Source: a bacterium (GTDB lineage Bacteria > Patescibacteriota > Minisyncoccia > UBA9983). From it: DNA of 15,781 nucleotides. The notes beneath the pieces were generated by a model. It saw only the letters and a program-made list of their open reading frames with translations, made no database searches and was not told the origin of the DNA. This document shows, one piece after another, positions 1 to 5,390 of the stretch (the stretch's first letter is position 1; every line of letters begins with the position of its first letter). Location of the stretch: the NCBI GenBank assembly GCA_023244795.1, contig JAHFLR010000010.1, forward strand, positions 1-15,781. The letters run 5' to 3'. The translations under genes and the position numbers were made by a program.

Positions 1-592
1 AAAAGAGACTAAGGCTAAATATACCCCCTCCGATATATTCCCAAAAAGCGGTTCCCCAAAAATTACCTTCAAGCGCGATGATTTTAAAAATGAGCGCATT
101 TACCGCAATCATAAATGATGAGAGGACCATGAGCCAAAAAGGTCTTGCCTTCATTCTAATTTTTTGAGAAAAGTCCAAAGAAATAGTTACTGCTCCAACG
201 ATTACGAGCAGGGAGGCGAGGATCTGCGATGTCTTTAATTGCTCATGCAAAAAAACTAGCCCCAGCAAATATCCAAAAACAGGAATGAGTTGGTAGAGAG
301 TTGATGCCCATGACGCTTCCTCATTTTCAAGAGCATGCAGATATGGAATAAAAGCGGAAACAAGGATAGCCCCGTTGATAGCCATGACCAACGCGCCAGC
401 AAAACCAATAAATATATGGCTTGGCTCGAATATAAGTATGAAGAATGAAACTATGAGCCCACTAGCGCCGGTAAAAAGCACCAGAGAACCTACGCCTCGT
501 CCAGTAAAATATTTACTGATAATATATTTATCAATATGATTTACCAGCGCCCAGAGTGCTGGCCCGATAAGCGCAATCAAAAACCAATTCAT
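1..592 (-). CDS. EamA/DMT-type membrane transporter, 3' end cut by window edge
   Basis: The minus-strand frame is open from an ATG at 592 down to base 1, giving about 197 residues with no stop, so the C-terminus lies outside the window. The protein begins MNWFLIALIGPALWALVNH and is strongly hydrophobic, with at least five predicted membrane segments. A characteristic stretch, LYQLIPVFGYLLGLVFLHE, followed by a helix ending in IVGAVTI, matches the pattern at the end of an EamA repeat (proline-containing helix, then a conserved Glu in a loop). DMT-superfamily proteins export metabolites or drugs, but the substrate cannot be read from sequence. No Shine-Dalgarno is visible. A TGGTAACAT extended -10 ends six bases before the ATG, suggesting a leaderless transcript. 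tRNA-His lies just upstream on the same strand. Family assignment is fairly secure; function is not. Confidence 0.8.
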   Translation of the reverse strand, partial: MNWFLIALIGPALWALVNHIDKYIISKYFTGRGVGSLVLFTGASGLIVSFFILIFEPSHIFIGFAGALVMAINGAILVSAFIPYLHALENEEASWASTLYQLIPVFGYLLGLVFLHEQLKTSQILASLLVIVGAVTISLDFSQKIRMKARPFWLMVLSSFMIAVNALIFKIIALEGNFWGTAFWEYIGGGIFSLSLF

Positions 593-598
593 AACAAA

Positions 599-607
599 AT
601 GTTACCA
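599..607 (-). promoter_or_regulatory. Extended -10 promoter of the EamA transporter gene
   Basis: Read on the minus strand the bases are TGG TAACAT, an extended -10 (TGn plus hexamer). The hexamer ends exactly six bases before the ATG at 592, so transcription would start at or next to the start codon. No convincing -35 was found. Confidence 0.45.
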
Positions 608-663
608 GGTTAGAACTGAAAAGTCATTGCCGTTATTGAGTATTTAACCGAAATTTATCGCTG

Positions 664-735
664 GGTGGCTAGAGGGAATTGAACCCTCGATACCGCCTCC
701 ACAGGGCGGAGTTTTACCACTAAACTATAGCCACC
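664..735 (-). tRNA. tRNA-His (anticodon GTG)
   Basis: A full cloverleaf can be folded on the minus strand. It has acceptor stem GTGGCTA/TAGCCAC, D stem GTTT/AAAC, anticodon stem CCGCC/GGCGG with loop CTGTGGA (anticodon GTG), a four-base variable loop, and T stem GAGGG/CCCTC with loop TTCAATT. An extra 5' G opposite a C discriminator is present, the identity signature of tRNA-His; both are included in the coordinates. After the discriminator the genome reads CAG, so the CCA end is not encoded and must be added by CCA nucleotidyltransferase. Confidence 0.97.
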
Positions 736-747
736 ATAAACCTGGTT

Positions 748-777
748 AATTTAAGCACAAAAAAACGGGGTTAGCAA
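748..777 (-). promoter_or_regulatory. Putative promoter of tRNA-His
   Basis: On the minus strand TTGCTA (777-772) and TAAATT (753-748) are separated by 18 bases, with the tRNA 5' end at 735, 12 bases beyond the -10. Both hexamers are imperfect, so this is a plausible rather than strong call. Confidence 0.4.
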
Positions 778-806
778 GTCATGCTTTTATTCGTCCACCA
801 TTGTCC

Positions 807-812
807 TATACT
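807..812 (+). promoter_or_regulatory. Possible -10 element for the thpR-fpg operon
   Basis: TATACT, one mismatch from TATAAT, sits 13 bases before the preferred thpR ATG at 826 and downstream of the alternative ATG at 781. The -35 region is poor (CTTTTA at 17-base spacing). Confidence 0.35.
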
Positions 813-825
813 AAAAAGACCGACC

Positions 826-1362
826 ATGGATACCCACCGAATCTTCATCGCCATTGATATTCCCCCAAAACTAAAGAATTCAGCCGAGGCGGAGCTGGGA
901 GGGTTCTATGGCCGCAACGTAGCACGAGTGATAAGCAAAGAGAACTGGCATGTTACGGTTGTTTTTTGCGGTGACATTACAACGCGAGAGCTAGAGAATT
1001 TAAAAGCCACCGCCCACAAAGTCGCAAAAGAGACGAGGAGCTTTAAGCTCTCGCCGGATAAAATAACCTTTGCCCACAACATGGTTTGGGTAACTTTTAA
1101 AAATTCGAGTGAGTTTATGGATCTCTCCAAATCTTTTTCCGCATTCTCCAGCAAAGAATCTAAACCTCCCCTGCCCCATATCACACTGGCCAAATTTAAA
1201 AGTTTTGATTACCTTAAAGTAAAAGAGCTGCTACCGCAAAACGGCGTGGAGATAAGCACTGGTGAGTTGGATCTTTGTGTCGACTCGGTTAATACTATGG
1301 AAAGTTTTTTAACGCCAGCCGGGTCGGAGTTTAAATTATTAGAAAAAATAAACCTAAATTAA
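826..1362 (+). CDS. thpR: RNA 2',3'-cyclic phosphodiesterase (2'-5' RNA ligase / LigT family)
   Basis: This is a two-H phosphoesterase that opens 2',3'-cyclic phosphates on RNA ends and, in some relatives, ligates tRNA halves. Counting from the chosen start, the protein is 178 residues, normal for the family. Both catalytic histidine motifs are present: H-V-T at residues 42-44 (WHVTVVFCGD) and H-I-T at 118-120 (PHITLAKF). The N-terminus RIFIAIDIP is typical of the fold. An in-frame ATG at 781 would add 15 residues that do not look like the family. A TATACT hexamer at 807-812 lies between the two ATGs, so the ATG at 826 is preferred. The stop codon is one base before the fpg ATG, so the two genes are almost certainly co-transcribed. 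Confidence 0.9.
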   Translation: MDTHRIFIAIDIPPKLKNSAEAELGGFYGRNVARVISKENWHVTVVFCGDITTRELENLKATAHKVAKETRSFKLSPDKITFAHNMVWVTFKNSSEFMDLSKSFSAFSSKESKPPLPHITLAKFKSFDYLKVKELLPQNGVEISTGELDLCVDSVNTMESFLTPAGSEFKLLEKINLN

Positions 1363-1363
1363 C

Positions 1364-2242
1364 ATGCCGGAACTGCCAGAAGTACAAACCGTCGTTAGCG
1401 ACCTGCAAAAAGTTCTGCCCGGTAAAAAAATCGAGGATATTTGGGTTGGTTGGAAAAAATCTATAAAACATCCAAAAACCTCGGAGCTGTTTAAAAAACA
1501 GCTAATTGGCAAAAAGTTTTTGAGCGCCGCCAGAGTGGGTAAAAATATTCTTCTCTATCTCTCTGGCAACACTACTCTGCTAATCCACCAAAAAATGACC
1601 GGGCACATGTTGTACGGTAAATGGAAAGTTAAAAATGGAAAGTGGAACGCCGTTGGTGCCGGGCCGCATCGTGACGACCCATATAATCGTTTTTTGCGAA
1701 TGGTTTTTAGTTTATCTAACGGCAAGCAGCTGGCGCTTTGCGATATGCGAAAATTCGCTAAGGTTTTAACCTGGCCAACCAGCGACCTTGGCAAGTTGCC
1801 GGACATTAAAGACCTCGGCCCCGACCCGACCAATAAAGAGTTCGATTTTAAAAAGTTTAAAGAAGTTATCGGGAGCAAGCGTGGCAAGATCAAGCAAACT
1901 TTGATGGATCAAAACATTATCGCCGGTATTGGTAATATCTATGCCGACGAAATCTTATGGCAAGCCGACGTGCATCCATTTGCCAGAGTCGAAAAGTTAA
2001 AAGATAAAAAGTTAAAAGATATTTTTAAAGCTGTTAAACCTATCCTTACAAAATCTATAAAAATGCGTGGCACTTCCTCCTCTGACTTTAGAGACGCCTC
2101 CGGCAATAAAGGAAGCTTCCAAAAATATTTGAAGGTTTACAAAAAGGAGGGCGAGGAGTGCGCCAAAAAAGATGGCGGCATTATTAAGAGAGTAAAGTTT
2201 GGTGGCCGCTCCTCACACTTTTGCCCCGTGCATCAAAAGTGA
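1364..2242 (+). CDS. mutM: Formamidopyrimidine-DNA glycosylase (Fpg/MutM) with degenerate zinc finger
   Basis: This base-excision repair glycosylase/AP lyase removes oxidised purines such as 8-oxoguanine. The protein starts MPELPEVQTV; the N-terminal Pro exposed after Met removal is the catalytic nucleophile and Glu3 the general acid. Lys60 in RVGKNILL corresponds to the conserved Lys57 of the family. The helix-two-turn-helix spans about 178-205 and contains the signature GIGNIYADEILW. The C-terminal finger (about 255-292) keeps the DNA-contacting Arg (GGRSSHF, R282) but only two of the usual four cysteines, C266 and C287. The expected partners are K269 and H290. At 292 residues it is slightly longer than usual. 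It starts one base after thpR and is followed 15 bases later by an unrelated membrane-protein gene. Confidence 0.95.
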   Translation: MPELPEVQTVVSDLQKVLPGKKIEDIWVGWKKSIKHPKTSELFKKQLIGKKFLSAARVGKNILLYLSGNTTLLIHQKMTGHMLYGKWKVKNGKWNAVGAGPHRDDPYNRFLRMVFSLSNGKQLALCDMRKFAKVLTWPTSDLGKLPDIKDLGPDPTNKEFDFKKFKEVIGSKRGKIKQTLMDQNIIAGIGNIYADEILWQADVHPFARVEKLKDKKLKDIFKAVKPILTKSIKMRGTSSSDFRDASGNKGSFQKYLKVYKKEGEECAKKDGGIIKRVKFGGRSSHFCPVHQK

Positions 2243-2248
2243 TATCAT
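2221..2248 (+). promoter_or_regulatory. Possible promoter for the lamin-tail-like protein gene
   Basis: TTGCCC (2221-2226) and TATCAT (2243-2248) are spaced by 16 bases. The -10 ends nine bases before the ATG at 2258, and no Shine-Dalgarno is seen in the short gap. Confidence 0.35.
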
Positions 2249-2257
2249 AGAAAGCAT

Positions 2258-3100
2258 ATGGCAGCACCAGCGCCCAGCACAGGCGGAGATCCAAAAAAAG
2301 ATTTGTTTTTCTTCTTAGCCCTTCTCATCGGGTTAATGTTTCTTTGGTATGCATTGGGCGGCAGAAATAGCCCCGGCGCCAAGGGCGGACCCTTTTTACA
2401 ACCACCGGTGGGCGGGCAAACATCTTCTATCGGCTCCAAAAATACCAACGCTCCCAATAAAATTTATTTATCCGCCCCTTATGGCGGCCGCCAAAACTCT
2501 TCTGGCCAGGAATACCTAAAAATAGAGGCGCCCCCTAGCAATGGCGGAAGGGTTAATATCACCGGCTGGAGAATACAAAACAATCGGGGCGAAAGCGTGA
2601 TTATCGGGCAAGGAGTAACTCTGCCTCGGCTCTATCAACAAAACTATTTCGAAAACATCTATCTGGCGCCGGGAGAGGTTGCTTATGTTACCACGGGGCT
2701 TAGCCCGGTGGGAGCCAGCTTTAAAACTAACAAGTGCTCCGGCTATTTTGACCAAGCAGGGGGCTTTAGCCCGGCACTCTCAAAAGATTGCCCCAACCCG
2801 GCCGGAGGCGAGGCTATACCCTCTTATGTAAACAACCAGTGCCTCGACTTTTTAAGGTCAGTAAGCAGGTGCCAAACTTCTTTTTCTTATCCATCTAACT
2901 TATCGGGCAACTGTCAGAATTTTATTTCGGAAAACTTAAACTACAACGGCTGCGTAAACAGCCATAAAGACGACAGCGACTTTTACCAGAGCGAGTGGCG
3001 GCTGTATTTGGGCCGATCCTCCACAATGTGGAGTTACAGCGGCAACACAATTTTGCTTAAAGACGCCAGTGGCAAACTCATTGACTCTGTATCTTTATAA
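2258..3100 (+). CDS. Membrane-anchored extracellular protein with lamin-tail-like domain and six cysteines
   Basis: I do not recognise a characterised gene. The 280-residue protein has a short Ala/Pro/Gly-rich start, one membrane segment at about residues 15-34 (LFFFLALLIGLMFLWYALGG), a Gly/Pro/Ser/Asn-rich linker to about 65, then a folded ectodomain. Residues about 85-165 contain ITGWRIQNNRG, followed by GVTLP and YLAPGEVAYVTTG. This resembles a lamin-tail domain (LTD): an 'xxxGWxLxxxxG' strand pair, then a 'LxPG' turn. Six cysteines lie only in the C-terminal half (160, 178, 195, 205, 219, 232), suggesting up to three disulfides outside the cell. The N-terminal segment is probably an uncleaved anchor. 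The gene sits between fpg and a DoxX-family gene in the same direction. LTD assignment is inference. Confidence 0.75.
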   Translation: MAAPAPSTGGDPKKDLFFFLALLIGLMFLWYALGGRNSPGAKGGPFLQPPVGGQTSSIGSKNTNAPNKIYLSAPYGGRQNSSGQEYLKIEAPPSNGGRVNITGWRIQNNRGESVIIGQGVTLPRLYQQNYFENIYLAPGEVAYVTTGLSPVGASFKTNKCSGYFDQAGGFSPALSKDCPNPAGGEAIPSYVNNQCLDFLRSVSRCQTSFSYPSNLSGNCQNFISENLNYNGCVNSHKDDSDFYQSEWRLYLGRSSTMWSYSGNTILLKDASGKLIDSVSL

Positions 3101-3109
3101 GAATAAAAT
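3081..3109 (+). promoter_or_regulatory. Promoter of the DoxX-like / YkuK pair
   Basis: TTGACT (3081-3086) and TAAAAT (3104-3109) are separated by exactly 17 bases. The -35 lies inside the end of the preceding coding region. The -10 ends six bases before the ATG at 3116, so the mRNA is predicted to be leaderless. Confidence 0.6.
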
Positions 3110-3115
3110 TTTCTT

Positions 3116-3505
3116 ATGCTTAGTCTCTTCCCCTCACTTTTAACTTATCAGCTGGTTGTGCCTTTTGTTTTAAGGATTGCCTTGGCTGTCTCCCTCCTAA
3201 GCTGTTGCTATAAAAAGGTAAAAAGTGACCAGTGCTCCTTTTTTAATTGCTGGGGATCTATTAGCGACAATCGGCTCAAGGCGGCTGTTATCTTCCATTT
3301 TATGGTGTCCATTTTTCTTATTCTTGGATTATTTACTCAAGCTGCGGCCATTTTAGCAATGGTTGGCATTGCCGCCAAAGAGCTCGTTTTAAAACAACGA
3401 GGAGAAAAATGCGCCGACAAGGCAACACTAGTACTGCTGATAGCCGTTTGTTTTTCTTTGCTAATATTGGGGCCAGGAATTTTTTCTATTGATTTACCAT
3501 TATGA
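3116..3505 (+). CDS. DoxX-family small integral membrane protein
   Basis: This 129-residue protein has four predicted membrane helices (about residues 10-30, 54-74, 75-92 and 104-121). It carries the DoxX-type pattern: a first helix with LRIALAVSLL, a middle section FLILGLFTQAAAILAM, and the typical end LLILGPGIFSIDLPL. DoxX-like proteins are membrane proteins of varied, poorly defined roles; some work in redox or sulfur chemistry. Nothing here fixes a substrate. Four cysteines occur (CC near 29-30, then the Cys pair in QCSFFNCW), which could matter for redox chemistry but may be chance. The stop overlaps the start of the next gene by four bases (ATGA), indicating translational coupling with the YkuK-like protein. 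Confidence 0.8.
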   Translation: MLSLFPSLLTYQLVVPFVLRIALAVSLLSCCYKKVKSDQCSFFNCWGSISDNRLKAAVIFHFMVSIFLILGLFTQAAAILAMVGIAAKELVLKQRGEKCADKATLVLLIAVCFSLLILGPGIFSIDLPL

Positions 3506-3996
3506 TAAAAGAGGCAAGATTTTATAATCAAACGCTAGGCCGATATCTGACCTTTAACGAACTGGTGGAAGAAATTTATAACTACATGAGCTTGGCGCCC
3601 CAAGCTCATTATAAAATTACAGTTGGCAGCGATTCTATGGGCTCCAATGATACTCAATTTGTAACGGCCGTTTCCGTTTTAAAAATCGGCAACGGCGGAC
3701 GATATTTTTGGACAAAATCAAATGTAGAACACTGCTCCACATTGCGAGATAGAATCTATAAGGAGGCCGTGCGCTCCATTACTTTTGTACAGGAGCTAAA
3801 GAGTCAACTCAAAGATAAATTAGGCGAAGACTTTTTTTGGAATGGCCAGATAGATGTCCACGTTGACGTTGGCAACGCAGGCAAGACCAAAGAATTTGTG
3901 GAGTCCGTGGTGGGCATGGTTAAGGGTTATGGATTTAATGCCATCATAAAACCTAATTCTTTTACCGCTTCCATTCTGGCAGATAGGCACACTTAG
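3502..3996 (+). CDS. YkuK/DUF458 family RNase H-like protein
   Basis: The 164-residue protein matches the YkuK (DUF458) family throughout. It has an N-terminal LTFNELVEEIYNY helix, GSDS at about 42-45, a strand pair FVTAVSVLKIGNGGRYFW, LRDRIYKEA, then IDVHVDVGNAGKT with the acidic HVDVG motif at 120-124. It ends with KPNSFTASILADRHT. The family has an RNase H-like fold and is mostly uncharacterised; nuclease activity is assumed rather than shown. The Asp residues of GSDS and HVDVG are the likely metal ligands (inference from the fold). The length equals that of the usual family member. Start and previous stop overlap as ATGA. tRNA-Lys begins 39 bases downstream from its own promoter. Confidence 0.88.
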   Translation: MIKEARFYNQTLGRYLTFNELVEEIYNYMSLAPQAHYKITVGSDSMGSNDTQFVTAVSVLKIGNGGRYFWTKSNVEHCSTLRDRIYKEAVRSITFVQELKSQLKDKLGEDFFWNGQIDVHVDVGNAGKTKEFVESVVGMVKGYGFNAIIKPNSFTASILADRHT

Positions 3997-3997
3997 C

Positions 3998-4026
3998 TTG
4001 AAATTAAGAGAAAAATTTCCTAATAT
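3998..4026 (+). promoter_or_regulatory. Promoter of tRNA-Lys
   Basis: TTGAAA (3998-4003) and TAATAT (4021-4026) are separated by 17 bases. The tRNA 5' end at 4036 is nine bases after the -10, so transcription begins only a few bases before the mature end. The promoter overlaps nothing but the gap after the YkuK-like gene. Confidence 0.65.
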
Positions 4027-4035
4027 GTAAAACAT

Positions 4036-4108
4036 CCGCCCATAGCTCAGTTGGTAGAGCGGCTCCCTTTTAAGGAGAAGGTCGAAGGTTCGAATCCTTC
4101 TGGGCGGA
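4036..4108 (+). tRNA. tRNA-Lys (anticodon TTT)
   Basis: The cloverleaf folds as acceptor CCGCCCA/TGGGCGG (perfect 7 bp), D arm GCTC/GAGC, anticodon loop CTTTTAA with anticodon TTT, and T arm GAAGG/CCTTC with loop TTCGAAT. The discriminator is A at 4108. The first pair of the anticodon stem (27-43) is a G-A mismatch. CCA is not encoded; the next bases are CTA. Those three bases are the reverse complement of the holA stop codon, so the two convergent genes touch with no spacer. Confidence 0.97.
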
Positions 4109-4999
4109 CTAGCTAATCAAAAGTTTCTCTAACCCGATATCCCAATCGGCAAGATGAATACGGGCATGGTGGTAAAACTCCAGAGCCTTAAACGACATCT
4201 CCTCCAACTCGCCCGGGGCAAAGTTTCTTATATTGGCAAGGGCTTTTTTTACCACAAACGGATGCAGGCCGGTTTCTTTCTCTAAATTTTTTACTCCCGC
4301 TTCGGCTGACTTTTTTACCAGTAGCAACGTTTTTATTTGCCAGGCCATTTTCCAAAAGACCTCTTCGCTCGGCACACCAGCCATCTTGGCCTGTTGTAAC
4401 GCTAGCCATGCCCGTCTTTTGTTTTTCTCCCCCACCGCATCGGCAATAGCAAAGGGGCTGTAGCCCACTATCTCCTCCGCCTTTTCCGTTTCGCCTCCTA
4501 AAACGATTTTTTCTATTTCTTTGCTGGCACACCACAAATTCGCTCCACATTTTTTTATAACCGCCTCAACAGCGGCGGCTTGATTTTTAATACCACCCCT
4601 AACCAATTCTTCGTTTATCCATTTTTTAAGGCTGGCGCCGGCAAGGGGCTCCAGGTGCTGGCTTTTTTGAGCGGCGCTTTTTAATTTTTCCAGCGCGCTT
4701 TCCTCTATTTCGGTTTCCAAAAAAACAAAAATGTTTTGGGAGGCAGTAACGGCCTCTAAGTTTTTTATAATAAAAGCGGCAACGGTTTTATCTTCCAATA
4801 TATTTTCGCAAACAATGATGCTCTTGTCCTCAAAGAGTGTCTGGGATTTTACCAGCTCCCTAAAAGAATCCTCCCCAAAGTTTTGCTCGTCAAAATAAAA
4901 AACACCCAGCCCGCTCCGCTTGGAACGAAAAGCAGACAGAATCTCATTAAGTTTCTGTCTGCCTCTAAAAGTATCTTTGCCGTAAATCAAATACAGCAT
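4109..4999 (-). CDS. holA: DNA polymerase III delta subunit
   Basis: This is the clamp-loader subunit that opens the beta sliding clamp during replication. The 296-residue protein begins MLYLIYGKDTFRGRQKLNEI, the typical HolA start in which a short strand and loop precede a P-loop-like but non-catalytic AAA+ fold. SQTLFEDKSIIVCENIL and the helical C-terminal section (about 200-296, FWKMAWQIKTLLLVKK ... FYHHARIHLADWDIGLEKLL) also fit. It is somewhat shorter than the usual 330-340 residues. It is the last gene of the polA - REC - holA operon, starting five bases after the REC stop. No terminator fits between its stop and tRNA-Lys, so transcription may run into antisense of the tRNA. No Shine-Dalgarno is obvious. 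Confidence 0.88.
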   Translation of the reverse strand: MLYLIYGKDTFRGRQKLNEILSAFRSKRSGLGVFYFDEQNFGEDSFRELVKSQTLFEDKSIIVCENILEDKTVAAFIIKNLEAVTASQNIFVFLETEIEESALEKLKSAAQKSQHLEPLAGASLKKWINEELVRGGIKNQAAAVEAVIKKCGANLWCASKEIEKIVLGGETEKAEEIVGYSPFAIADAVGEKNKRRAWLALQQAKMAGVPSEEVFWKMAWQIKTLLLVKKSAEAGVKNLEKETGLHPFVVKKALANIRNFAPGELEEMSFKALEFYHHARIHLADWDIGLEKLLIS

Positions 5000-5004
5000 T
5001 TTGT

Positions 5005-5388
5005 TTAGATATATTTTTTCTGGAAAGTTTCTTTAATCTTCTCCGCCACTTCGTCGGGTGTAAAGTTTACCTTCACCAAAAAGTCTGCCGCGCCTAAAGT
5101 AATGCCTCTTTCGATTTCTTCCTTTTGCCCAAGATTACTTAAAATAATAACCGGGATATCTTTAAACTTGGCATCGGCTTTTACTTTTTCCAAAAACTCA
5201 AAGCCGTCCATCCCTGGCAATATGAGGTCTAAAATTATTAGCGATGGATTTTCGGTGGGGAGCATTTCCAGCGCCTTTCTGGCGTCTGGCGCCTCGGCCA
5301 CCTCAAAGCCCTCTTGGGAAATCTTTTGAGAAACCAGGTCCCTAAAGAATTTATCGTCTTCTACTATTAATATCTTCTTATTATCCAT
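5005..5388 (-). CDS. Stand-alone response-regulator receiver (CheY-like) domain
   Basis: The 127 residues are one REC domain and nothing else. Acidic pocket E10-D11-D12 (ILIVEDD), phospho-acceptor D54 in LIILDLILPGMDGFEF, S84 (IILSN) at the switch Ser/Thr position and K106 (FLVKV) are all present, so it should accept phosphate. It has no output domain, so it must act by protein contact. It lies two bases after the polA stop and five before holA, so it is co-transcribed with two replication genes. No sensor kinase is in the window. CPR genomes often carry such single REC domains, but a link to replication here is only suggested by position. Confidence 0.93.
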   Translation of the reverse strand: MDNKKILIVEDDKFFRDLVSQKISQEGFEVAEAPDARKALEMLPTENPSLIILDLILPGMDGFEFLEKVKADAKFKDIPVIILSNLGQKEEIERGITLGAADFLVKVNFTPDEVAEKIKETFQKKYI

Positions 5389-5390
5389 AC

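Noticed and set aside
781..825. Upstream in-frame ATG of thpR
   Set aside because: It would add 15 residues unlike the family, and the likely -10 element (807-812) lies downstream of it.
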